This document shows, piece after piece, positions 34,656 through 45,003 of a DNA stretch of 64,000 nt (the stretch's first letter is position 1; each line of letters opens with the position of its first letter). Under the pieces are notes generated by a model. The model had not been told where the DNA came from and searched no databases. It was given only the letters and a program-made list of their open reading frames with translations. A program made the translations under genes and the position numbers. Source of the stretch: Carettochelys insculpta (taxonomy: Eukaryota > Chordata > Testudines > Carettochelyidae); the NCBI RefSeq assembly GCF_033958435.1, contig NC_134142.1, positions 100,139,001-100,203,000 of the forward strand, given 5' to 3'.

Positions 34656-35619
34656 ATGACACCTCGGCCGACGAGCCCCAGCAGTCTCTGGAGACGGAGT
34701 CTGCCCCGGAGGCAAGCCCCGCACCCTGGGGACCCCCCCAGGAGCCCACCCCTGGGACGCCAGAGGAGGAAGAGGGGCATTCCTCCAGCAATGGGGGGCT
34801 CCGCATCACCCTCCCATCCCACAGCTCCAGCAGAGCGTCCGCCCAATGGGCGTCCCCCGAACATGGGAGTGGACCATCAGGTATGTACCCCCCCGGTGCA
34901 CACCCCCGGGGTTAAGGGGAGGGGACAAGAGACATGACCAGGGCCCTCCACATGCCCAGATGACCATGGCCCCAAGGACAGCAGTGGCATGTCCCTCAGA
35001 AGAGTGCATCAGCCCCTGCCCCCCAGCAGGACAGTGCCATGCCCCATCCCTGGGGATGGGGGGAGCGGAACCTAGGGTCCCCCGGGGGGGCGGGACATCC
35101 ATCAGCCGCAGCAGCATCTCTGGGGGACGGGGATGGGGAACCAGCAGCAGAGGGGTGGAGGGACAAGGGCCATGGGTCAGGGCCCATGGGTCAGGGCCCA
35201 CACTAACGGCTGTCTCCACTTGTTCCCCCCTGTGTTCCGCAGCTGCACCATCGGAGGGCCCGGAGAGTGCCAGCGAGCTGTCTGTGGTCACAGACAGCCC
35301 ACTGGGGCCATCCCAGCAGGCCAGCCCCTCGGCGCAGCACCGACCAGACCCAGGACGAGGCCGATGGAGGAGCCACCCACGGATGGCAACGGACCCCCAG
35401 CTGGTTGCGACCCTCCGCCGTCAGCTGGAGGTGTCGGAGCGGCGCCTGCAGGTGGACGACCAGCGGCTAGAGCTCCAGAAGCAAGCACTGGCCTGGCACC
35501 AGGAGGCTTGGGGGACCTTCATGCGCACTTTTGACCGCATTGCGCAGCACCTGCCCCCCCGCCGCTCCGCCCGCCGCTCTGCCCACCGTCCCTCCACCGT
35601 CTGCCACCCTGGGACCTAA
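34656..35619 (+). pseudogene. Myb-like gene of Harbinger B, DNA-binding domain deleted
   Basis: Only the acidic linker and the C-terminal part remain. From about 34658 the frame reads DTSADEPQQSLETESAPEA and then TPEEEEGHSSSNG, to the splice donor TCAG/GTATGT at 34880. The 362-bp intron (34881-35242) ends TTCCGCAG, and exon 2 continues in phase with AAPSEGPESASELSVV, RRQLEVSERRLQVDDQRLEL and a short tail to the stop at 35619. The trihelix region seen in copy A at 5407-5660 is absent. The deletion joins sequence before the domain (CTGCACGGACCTCAG) to the linker. No start codon is in frame, so at most a domain-less fragment could be made. Confidence 0.85.
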
Positions 35620-36053
35620 CGCCGAGGGGCACCATGGGCCTGCAGACACCGGCTGGCCATATTTGCCGCTTCTCCCGGCCCCCACCCAGCCTTGACCAGG
35701 GCTCCGGCCGAGATGTGGGTCGCGCCCCCCAACACTGGGGGGGTGGATATTAGGATGCGGGGCCAAGGACATGCCCCCCCTCCTTTGTACATATCCCCCA
35801 TTTGTATATAGTTTTTGTTGGACCCTGTTTTGCTAGCTGCCCCCCCATGTAAATAGTTCCCCCCTTTCTTTCTATGTTATTAATAAGAGGTTGCACTGTT
35901 TGGTTTGCAACAACATTTCCATTTATTTCAAAGAAAAGTGTTGGGGGGGGGTGTGCTCTCGGGTGCTCTGTGGTGTGGGCGTGGGGGCAGTGAGTGTTGT
36001 GGAGGATGGGGTGGTGCAGTGGTTGGCTCACCCACAGCTGGCCCTGCCAGCAT
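35620..36053. other. 3' ends of the two converging Harbinger B genes
   Basis: Spacer between the Myb-like stop and the transposase stop, as in copy A. Includes TTAATAAGAG on + near 35880. Confidence 0.5.
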
Positions 36054-37397
36054 TCACCCCGCAGCCTGGTCAAAATGGGCCCACAGGGCCTCCCGGACCT
36101 GGATCCCCTCAGGGTCGACCTGGCAACTGGGGGCAGCGAGTGGCTGGACGTCGGCCCTGCCAGCCTCCATAGCTCAGCCCAGGAAGAAGGCCTCTCCCTT
36201 GCTCTCCACCAGGTTGTGGAGTCTGCTACACGTGCCCACAACCTGGGGGATGTTGGTGAGGCCTGCATCCAGGCGGGTGAGGAGACACCTCCAGCGCCCT
36301 TTGAGGCGGCCAAAAGTGCGCTCAACCACATGGCATGCATGGTTCAAGCGCGTGTTGAACCGCTCCTGGCTGGCTGTGAGATGGCCCATGTAAGGGTGCA
36401 TGAGCCAGGGCTGGAGGGGGTACGCCGCGTCTGTGATGACGCAGAGGGGCATGGTGGTGTCCCCCACAGGGATCTCCCACTGGGGAATGTAGGTCCCCAG
36501 CCGGCGGCACAGGCCCGAATTTCTGAATACCCGGGCGTCGTGGGTGCTGCCAGGCCAGCCAACATAAATGTCCAGGAAGCAGCCCCAGCTGTCCACCAAG
36601 GCCTGGAGGACCATGGAATGGTATCCCTTCCTACTGAGGAAGCGTCCTCCACTGTGCTCCAGGGCACGGATGGGGATATGGGTCCCATCCAGAGCCCCAA
36701 AGCAATTTTGGAAGCCCAGGCTGGCAAACCCCGTGATGGCAGCATCCGGGTCCCCAAGCCGCACGAGCCTGTGGAGGAGCAGGGCACTGATTGTGCAGAT
36801 GAGCTGCAGCGGAAGGACATGAGAGAGCACCAGTGAGGGGTGTGCAGGGTGTGTCTGGCCCTCCACCCCTGGGCTCCCCCCAACCCCCCGAGGGCTCCCC
36901 TCCCCAGGTCCTCTTACCTCCATGAGGACAGCCCCGACAGTGGCCTTGCCCACGACGAACTGCTGTCATGGATCAGTAGCTGTCTGGAGTGGCCAGCTTC
37001 CAGACAGCAATGCCGACCCGTTTCTCGACGGTGAGGGCACATCGTATGGAGGTGTCCTGGTGCCGTAAGGCAGGGGTGAGCCACTGGCAGAGCTCCAGGA
37101 ATGTCTGCTAGCTCATCCGGAAATTCTGGAGCCAGCGGTCATTGTCCCACTTGCCGAGCACCAGCTGCTCCCACCAGTCCGTGCTCGTGGGGTAGCTCCA
37201 CAGCCGGCGGCATGTGCGCCGGGTGGGAGGGGGGCTGGGAGGGCAGCAAGGTCTGGGGCTGCTTCCTCATCCCCTGGGGGCAGCTCATCTTCCTCAAATA
37301 AAAGATGGTCAGCTGCCTCCTGCATGGAACTAAGCAGGGCAAGCACTGCTCCTCCAGGGGCGGGTGTGTGGACCTCTGGCTGCTGCTGCGGGTCCAT
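36054..37397 (-). pseudogene. Harbinger B transposase (DDE_Tnp_4, HARBI1-like), broken
   Basis: Exon 1 is 37397-36918, exon 2 36803-36054, with a 114-bp intron (donor GAG/GTAAGA, acceptor CGCTGCAG). The N-terminus is MDPQQQPEVHTPAPGGA with an acidic stretch, then a frame change to LWSYPTSTDWWEQLVLGKW. A TAG replaces the Arg of the RMSRQTF segment, and a TGA follows TPDSY as in copy A. From GKATVGAVLMEV onward the frame is open through the intron (38 codons, no stop) and exon 2. All catalytic residues are present: Asp in GALDGTHIPI, Asp in GSTHDARVF, Glu in VVERTFGRLKGRW. A late TGA follows KGEAFFLG, where copy A has Trp; about 40 codons remain to the ancestral stop. The catalytic half is better kept than in copy A. 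Confidence 0.92.
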
Positions 37398-37744
37398 GCT
37401 GCTTCCACAGGGTGTGCGTGATTGTGGCTCTGCAGACCGCGTGCTGTGCAGGCTGCGCATGTCTGGGAGGGGCCCTTTAAGGGAGCGGCTTGCTATTGTC
37501 CCGCAAGTGCTAGTCCGCCCTGTGACCCTGTCTGCAGCTGTTCCTGGCACCCTTATTTCGATTTGGGCCGCTTTGGTGTGTAGACGCTCCCCTGCAGCGC
37601 CTACTTCGATGTAGTGCTGCCCAATGTCGACGGCACCAGCCCTGGAGGACGTGTAGACGCAATTCATCAAAATAGCTTATTTTGATTTCGCTACATCGAA
37701 ATAAGCTATTTCGATGTAGCATCCCCATGTAGACGTAGCCATAA

Positions 37745-38324
37745 TGTGGTATAGTCTGACTGTGGATGATGCATAGTTAAAAAACTACTTAGCATATTCA
37801 ACCTCAGTAGCTGTAATGTTGTTGTTGTAGGTGAATTAATTTTTATTTGTCAATGTTCATTCTTTAGCTAGAATGGCCCTAAACAAATATAAATTGTTTT
37901 CAAAATAGCAATGCAGAAAATAAGCCTATCAACTGTTTACTCTAACTTCATTTGTTACCTGGTCATGAACTGGATTTTAAATCATAATGTTTACTACAGT
38001 AAAATTTTGCCTAGCTATTCAGGCAGAGAGACTGTTCTATGTCCTCCTTTAAAATTACTGGACTGAACAAAAAGTGATCTAATTTGCTTTTTAAATGCCT
38101 GGATTAAAAAAATCCATTATTTTATTACTGGAGAAGATGCCAAAGCACATAGACAAAGGGACAATAAAATTTTATGAACTACATTCAGAAAGCTATATTC
38201 TATGTAAAGATGTATCAATAGCAATTCTATTCTTGGAATTTTTAATAACAATTTGTCAGACTATGATGCATCCCTAAAACAAGATTGATTTTAGATCCAG
38301 TATTCAAACTTAAAGCCATACACC
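37745..38324. other. anonymous AT-rich DNA, no gene seen
   Basis: Host flank right of Harbinger B. No recognisable feature. Confidence 0.5.
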
Positions 38325-38372
38325 AAAGAGAAAGAAAGAAAGAAAGAAAAAGAAAGAAAGAAAGAAAGAAAG
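38325..38372 (+). repeat. (GAAA)n microsatellite
   Basis: About 48 bp of GAAA/AAAG units with one or two interruptions. On the opposite strand it opens a TTTC-rich frame that is not a gene. Confidence 0.95.
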
Positions 38373-40444
38373 ATACCAGTGCTAACAAAAGATATAGTCT
38401 TAGAGGATGAGATTCTGTTCTAATCACAGTCATATGGACACCAGAAGTTATTCCATTTTTATACCAGTCTCAGAGCAGAGTCTGGCTTAGGGTTATTTAG
38501 AAAACATTTGGAGCCAATACTGACCCCATTGGTGTCAAAATTAAAACCTGAAGTAGAGGACTATTATATTTTCTTTAAAATGTCCTTATGTCTTTATTAC
38601 TTACTGACACCCTAGGCTAGTAAAGTTGAAATCTTGTAAATTCTATTTGTGCATTTTACTTTTTGCCCTTCACACACTAATAGTAGACCAAATTACAACC
38701 TTGCGCTTGTCTCCTCTTGATTTCTCTCATAGGATCAGTAATCCTTAAACCAATACATTTCTTGCACTGCTTCAAAATGTAATTGACTATCTGGAACCAA
38801 GAAGAACTTTCTTCAGTTGGGTTCAGCTGTATTCTACACCGATCACTCTTTTTCTGCTTAGAATGATGTTCACTTTTTCAGTTTGGTTCTCCTGTGCCCT
38901 CAAAACAGTCTTGTCTGGATTGCCAACACTACAAATAAGGTTTAAATTTAGAAATAAACCATTTTAATTGGTGGGTTTTTAAAGCACCTCATTAGCTATC
39001 CCACGCCTCCTACACACAAAAAGCCTAAGACTGATTTGGGAATTACCGCAGTTAGAAAGAAAACGTCTAACCCAGAACTTCACACATTCAGTTACAGCTT
39101 CAGAGAGCAAGGTTTTGCCATTCTCACTCAGACTGACTCCAGTGAAACCACTCACAGAGGAAGGGTTAGGGCAATACAGGGAGGGCTGACAGATTTGCCG
39201 GACCCTAGGCAAGGTGTGGTACCAAGCTCTGGAAGATGGCCCAGAGCACATGTGCCACTGTGTAGCACTCCAGTGGCAATTTAAAGGGACAGTGACTCCC
39301 GCTGCTGCCACAGTGGAAGCAGGACCAAAGACATGGGCCCCAGCTCTTGGGAAGCTGCCACATTTGACCTCCTCCTCCCCCCACCCCCAGTAAGCAGGCC
39401 TGGAGCAAGAGGATCTAACCTTAGAGAGTATGTCTCGATGGAACTTGTGGGAGGATTTGCTACACTGTGTGTGCACCCCTCATGGTTTTTAGAACATGGG
39501 ACCACTAGAACAGTAATAGCCATCTATCTGTACCGTGGCATGCAGCCAGCCAGATTATGAGCAGCACCTGGCAGGTATGTCCATAATGTGCCCTAAGAAT
39601 TGTACCATATATACAAATTAACCTCAAATTTTGCTTGATCTTCTACATGTGATCAAACTGAGGAAAAAAAACAGAAGAATTTAAAATTATCATGGGCAAA
39701 AAATGATCAAAGGATTTTTCCCTTTCCTCTTTCTCATTCTCTTAATAATTCCTCAGGCACTGATTAAACTGGGATACAAAATAAATTGCAGATAGTAGTG
39801 GAAACAGTAAACCCAAAATGCCATTTTTCAGAACATCCTAAATTATTATGGTCTTCAAACAGAGAGTGATGGCCATAGGAAAAAAAAAATCTATAAAAAA
39901 AACCACAAAAGCCCCATCATATCATAAAGCTATAGTGCTACAGCTAAATTTTTAAATTAAATTAACAAAATATTTCTCCTCATAGCAGACAAGCTCTGCA
40001 TTTTTTTCTTCATGAAAACAACAGTATTACTTTATTACTTCCATTGCATTGGCAGCTGAGAGATCTGAGGCCTGCACCTCACTGTGGAGTATCAACCATT
40101 AACACGAACACGTTCTGTGCCCATGAGCCAATATACAAAAAGAAGATGCTTGTACCACCTCAGAGTACCCCATCCAGTGTTCAATTTCCAGCCATAGCCA
40201 ACCGCTCATACTGCAAAGAAAGGAGGAGAAAATGCATCCACAACATATCCAGCCAATTGTGCATCTAGGACCAGGGCAGGGGAGTGACAGAAGCCTTCCC
40301 TGAAAGTGACCAGATGACTGAAGAATGAGATTTGATTATAGTCATCATCTTAATTCGGAGCTACAAGTGTTATAAGTGGGTAGAAGGTAATGAAAGCAAT
40401 TCTGTTCTCTCCACAGCCCAGCAAAGGGTGAGGAGAGGGAATCA
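38373..40444. other. anonymous DNA, possible old repeat near 39180-39420
   Basis: No gene could be supported. The 39180-39420 stretch is more GC-rich, contains GCAATTTAAAGGGAC and open frames on both strands, and may be a decayed dispersed repeat that I cannot name. Confidence 0.45.
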
Positions 40445-40790
40445 GATTCACATATTCTAAAGACAGAAGAGACCATTATCATCCAACCTAACTCTGTCCA
40501 CGTTTCTCCCAGAATCTGGCTTAAGTCAGCGTTCCCTGTAAGCAGAGTGTTTGGATGGCCACCCAAGAGATGCAGGTGCAGCCTAGCTAATTGGCAGAAC
40601 ACCCACAGCCAGCAGCATGTGGTTTCTATTGGTGATGCATATCCACACATGCCATGGATTGAAAAAACTTAGAGGGAACACTGCTTACAGTGATTTTTTA
40701 AAAGATCTCTCTTATCCTCAGAAGGCCTCAGTGTGAGGCAGAGTCTACCAAGACCCTGGTAAACTGTTCCATTGTTCAATCACTCCCACA
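40445..40790. mobile_element. old CR1/L3-type 3' UTR fragment split by a hAT-like MITE
   Basis: The words AAAGACAGAAGAGACCATTAT and ATCCAACCTAACTC, then AACTGTTCCATTG after the insert, resemble the 'agaagggaccattgtgatcat' family seen again at 57935-58060. The fragment is interrupted at 40527-40683. Family naming is tentative. Confidence 0.5.
40527..40683. mobile_element. 157-bp hAT-like MITE
   Basis: Ends CAGCGTTCCCTGTAAG and, reverse complemented, CAGTGTTCCCTCTAAG form 16-bp inverted repeats with two mismatches. The flanks CTTAAGT and CTTACAGT look like a decayed 8-bp duplication, as expected for hAT elements. The host sequence on both sides appears to be one older repeat, which supports the insertion boundaries. 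Confidence 0.75.
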
Positions 40791-42044
40791 GCTAGGAATT
40801 GGCATCTCAGACAAAGCCACCCTTCCACTTTCAGATACTGGATAGTGCTATGCCTTTGTCGTTGAGGTTGGCCATTATCATTATCTTTTCCATAGGTAAG
40901 TGTCTACACCTGGAGTTCTCATCCCTCCTCATCATCCTAAATAGGAATCACTGCACATACTGGGCACTGCACCACCACAGAGAGTTCCGTCAGGGGACAC
41001 AGGAAGAGACAACAAATAAATAACCCAACATACGGGGATTAGAGAACAAGTTAAAAGCTGAGATAGATGCGTTTGTATATGTTAGTTGTCAGTGTGCTCT
41101 TAGCATCATCATAGGCGGTTACCAGGTCCAGAACTGGAGCCCTCCAAAGAGGGCTTCATTAACCCCCCTGGCACCCTTTCTTCTGGTCTTTTCTGGCCAT
41201 GTCATAACTGAAGATTCCACTTTCTGGGAGCAGTCAAACTGTCTCAACACTGGCTGCAGTCCCTGCTGGGTAAATCATCTGGCTGCTTGCCCCAACCCCA
41301 GCACCACTGACTTTGCATTAGGGCCCTGAGTGACAAATCCAAGCAACCAAGTAGCATCGCTTACCTAGAAACCATGTTCCCTGCACTGCTCTGTCCAAAA
41401 GTAGTAGATTCTTTCTGCCTGCCAAGCACCCAGCCCTCCCTCCTTGAGCCCTGGGTAGCCACTAATCCTGCCCTATCCTGTGGCTCTTATATGAGCTTGC
41501 TGATCCCTGAATGGCCGTTCCACACAGGGCCTTTTCCTATTGGCTGCTTCCTGCGCCGCCTCCCTTGGGCTTCATTAATCCCTTGCACACCAGTAGAGGG
41601 TAGACATGCCATCACAAGGCCTAATCCTTGCCATTTCTTTAATGAACATACATTTATTTAAGCACCAGCTAGGATTACATTATCCAACAGAATCTGCTCT
41701 AAAAGTAGGCTCAGAAAGATTAGTTGTTTTTTTTTTTTAAAAAGGTCAGTGAACACTGATTTCAAAACATAAGTAAAATGAGAAAAAATACACACAATTT
41801 ACAGATAGGCAAAGTTAGAAAAATGGCACCTGAGAAATTATTAAAGCTATTTGCTTCATATATTTTTGATATCTGATATCATTTGCGTTTTAAAGCTTTA
41901 ACTTTTGATTCACAATGTATATTGTCATTATATAATTACTAACTCCATTATACTTTCAGATTCTCTAATTTAAACTGATAAAATTAAAAGCCTACTTTGA
42001 TGATATCCACTGAAATTATTTTATTTTTAATCTAATTCTACAAA
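40791..42044. other. anonymous DNA, no gene seen
   Basis: No coding or repeat structure could be supported. Confidence 0.5.
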
Positions 42045-42480
42045 ACCTATATAAGAGCATTCCTGTCCCAGATCAGACCATTGGCCAATTAGTTCCAGAA
42101 CAGAGCCTCTGGCTAATATTTTACATGGGGAAGGTACATAAACCACTACATAATGCTGCATGGGTGGGCAGAACTTCTTCATAGATGAGTACAGTGATTA
42201 TCTTCTGCCTTGAATCATGACATTTGATTATCTTTCTCTTATTTTTCATAATACCAAATCCTACCATTGTCATAAAGTTATCCAAGTGTTTTAAAAAACT
42301 CAGCCACAACATTTGATTTGATCACCACCTGCAGCAATGACTAGCACAGGTTCACTATACACTCTGCATTTGGTCAGTAATATGTTTTTACTATTATTCC
42401 TTTTGTTTTTCCTGGAAAAGGGTTAAAATAAACATCTGATCTGTTTCATTTCTGTCTTCAAAATTCTGAATGTCTTAATC
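42045..42480 (-). mobile_element. possible decayed L3/CR1-type 3' fragment
   Basis: CCCAGATCAGACCATTGGCC and later CATAAAGTTATCCAAGTGTTT resemble the reverse complement of L3-like 3' regions, whose common form includes 'gggtcagaccaaaggtcc'. Very divergent. Confidence 0.4.
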
Positions 42481-42748
42481 AAACCTTCCGGGGGTGCACA
42501 TTTTCACCTGGAACACACAACTGCAGGAAGGTGTAAGAAATAATGAAGCCACGCTTTCTCAGGCTACCGTGCTCTCCTCAATCTTCCTGACCAGAGAGAA
42601 GATGAGAGATGAAGAACGGAAGGAACCAAGACCCACTCTCCCACCTTACATGCATTAGTCAGCACATAAAAATTTGTTGCTGGTACAGGTGCAACAGATT
42701 ACTCCCTCCACAATACGCCAGCTCTTGCAATAAGAGAATTGAATAATT

Positions 42749-43033
42749 GGGTACATCTATACTGCTGCAGAGAACATGCTTCCCAGTTCAGACAGACAGA
42801 TACACATTAGCTCTTTTCAAGAAAAGTTGTGCATTTAAAAATAGCAGCTAAAATATCAGTGTAGCTGGGGTTATCCAAGTGGCACCTCAGTGAGCTGCCT
42901 GATGATAAATGTGCCCTGACTGCCCATGCTACACACAGCTACACTGTTATTTCAGCATGTTAGCTCAAGAAGAGTTAGAACATCTTTCTGGTGAAGATGG
43001 CAAGCATACCCCAGCTGGAGTGTAGATGCATCC
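42749..43033. mobile_element. MITE with GGRTRCATCTAYAC ends
   Basis: Left end GGGTACATCTATACTGCTGC and right end, reverse complemented, GGATGCATCTACACTCCAGC are clear inverted repeats. The inner sequence contains paired CAGTGTAGCT/AGCTACACTG segments. A 3-bp duplication is not clear (ATT against TTA). Confidence 0.75.
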
Positions 43034-44179
43034 TTAAGAAGTGCTTATGAGACGTGACACACTTTACTGTGGCTGCTCTTGGTGCTATACAGATATGTGA
43101 TATGAAGCTTTTAAAAACTCTTTCTTCCACATTTTGAGACTTCAATAATTAAGGGGCCAATCTGAAGAAATAATGTTGACATTTTAGACAAAAAACACCA
43201 TGGCAGAGGGAAAAAAAGCAATACATCCAAACAATGCTTTCTTGTTATCTGCTATGTCTAAAGCCGTGTGAAAGTCCTCTATTTTTTTTCAATTGTTGAT
43301 TTGGGAATTTCTTATTTTAGTTTACCCCAAGGAGGTGGGAGAGAGGGTTAGATGGAAGGTTCTGAGGTAAAATTAAACAGCATATTCACCATATGCAGGC
43401 AGCTCTTGTACCATGGGGCTGCACCTGGCTCCTTGCTCTGCGCACTGCAACCTGACGCACAGTGTTGCAGCACTACTCAGGGCATAGCATGGCGAGCCCA
43501 ACTCTTGATATAGAAGAGGAAAAGGGAACTCACTTGACCAAATTTCAGCCACCCTGCAACTTCATGCATCAAGTCACAATGCTTAGAGCAAGAAGCCAGG
43601 CCCAGTCCTGTAGGACGGGAGCAGCACAAGGATTTCCTTCTCTTTATACAGTGGTTTTCATTTTTATTCTGTATTTCACATTAGAAAAAACCAACCAACA
43701 ACACAGGGCTTTCACTCTCTCTCTCTCCATCCCCCTGTGACCACATATCTGGACTTAGGCTCTGTGCTTCCTTCCACAGAACTGGCTATTCCTCCATTGT
43801 ACATCCTGAAATCAAACTAAGAAAGGAAAGAAAAATTACAACTGAAAAATAAATTGGATTCTCTAGAATGAACAAGTCACACCTACAGAAAATTAATGTC
43901 CAAAATGGGAACTGTGTCATTTAAGACAGACTGGGACTTAGTCAAACTTTATTTTGGTTACTAAGGTAGGCTCAAAAGGAAAAAAATACTACTTACCCCA
44001 ATCTTCAATGAAAGTACAAAAGAGAGCCAACTGAAAAGAATACCTGTCAAAGGCAATTTAACTCACTTAAAAAATAGAACCTAACTATAAAATGCAGAAT
44101 AACAGAACGCAGCTCTATAAAATGTACTCCATAAGAAGTAAGCTTAGTTAGAAAGACATTTTCTATGCCATGGGTATTT
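43034..44179. other. anonymous DNA, no gene seen
   Basis: No recognisable gene or repeat. Confidence 0.5.
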
Positions 44180-45003
44180 AATGGGTAGCTTGCTGCCCTG
44201 GACAAACTGGAGAAATGGTGTGAGGCAAATAGGATGATGTTTAATAAGGACAAATGCAAAGTACTCCACTTAGGAAGGAACAATCAGCTTCCTACATACA
44301 GAATGGGAAGTGAGTGTCTATGAAGAAGTACTACAGAAAGGGATCTAGGTGGCATAGTAGACCACAAGCTAAACATGAGTCAACAGTGTGATGCTGTTGC
44401 AAAAAAAGCAAACGTGATTCTGGGACGCATTAACAAGAGTGCTGTGAGCAAGACACGAGAAGTCATTCTTCCACTCTACTCAGCACTGATTAGGCCTCAG
44501 TTGGAGTATTGTGTCCAGTTCCAAGCACCACATTTCAAGAAAGATGTGGAAAAATTGGAGAAATTTCATAGAACAGCAACAGGAAGATTAAAGGTCTAGA
44601 GAACATGAGCTATAAGGGAAGTCTGAAAGAACTGGGCTTGTTTAGTTTAGAAAAGAGAAGACAGACGGGACATGATTGTGGTTTTCAAGTATAAAAAGAG
44701 GATTACAAGGAAGAGGTAGAAAAATTGTTCTCCTTGGCCTCTGAGGATAGGACAAGGAGCAATGGGTTTAAACTGCAGCAAGGGAGGCTTAGGTTGTACA
44801 TTAGGAAAACTTTCCTGTCAGGGTAGTTAACACTGGAATAAATTGCTTAAGGAGGTTGTAGAATCCCCTTCACTGGAGATATTTAAGAGCAGGTTAGACA
44901 GACATCTATCAGGGATGGTCTAGATGGTGCTTGGTCCTGCCGTGAGGGCAGGGCTGGACTCAATAACCTCGAGGGCCCTTCCAGTTCTAATGTTTTATTA
45001 TTC
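44180..45003 (+). mobile_element. CR1 LINE 3' fragment on +
   Basis: A 5'-truncated CR1 with the end of ORF2 and the 3' UTR. The translation gives KLEKWCEANRMMFNKDKCK and KVLHLGR near 44200-44280, MSQQCDAVAKKANVILGRI and LIRPQLEYCVQFQAPHFKK at 44375-44550, then the 3' UTR with GGGCTGGACTCAATAACCTC and CTTCCAGTTCTAATG, ending in a TTATTATTCTATAAA tail. Frameshifts separate the pieces. It belongs to the same clade as the copy at 11337-14877 but lies on the opposite strand. Confidence 0.9.

Larger units (their letters stand above)
34241..37739 (+). mobile_element. PIF/Harbinger DNA transposon, copy B
   Basis: A 3.5 kb relative of the 4874-9399 element, in the same orientation. Ends are GCCACGTCTACAC and, reverse complemented, GCTACGTCTACAT, flanked by TATAA (34236-34240) and CATAA (37740-37744). 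The perfect palindrome GCTACTTCGAAGTAGC is at 34260-34275. At the right end, 37690-37720 is a hairpin with 14-bp arms (GCTACATCGAAATA). Gene order matches copy A, but the segment encoding the Myb DNA-binding domain is deleted near 34650, and there is no LTR in the intron. The transposase is frameshifted in exon 1, while most of exon 2 is open. Confidence 0.93.

Noticed and set aside
38242..38433. 63-codon hydrophobic frame on -
   Set aside because: Its Phe/Leu/Ser-rich core is the translated GAAA microsatellite.
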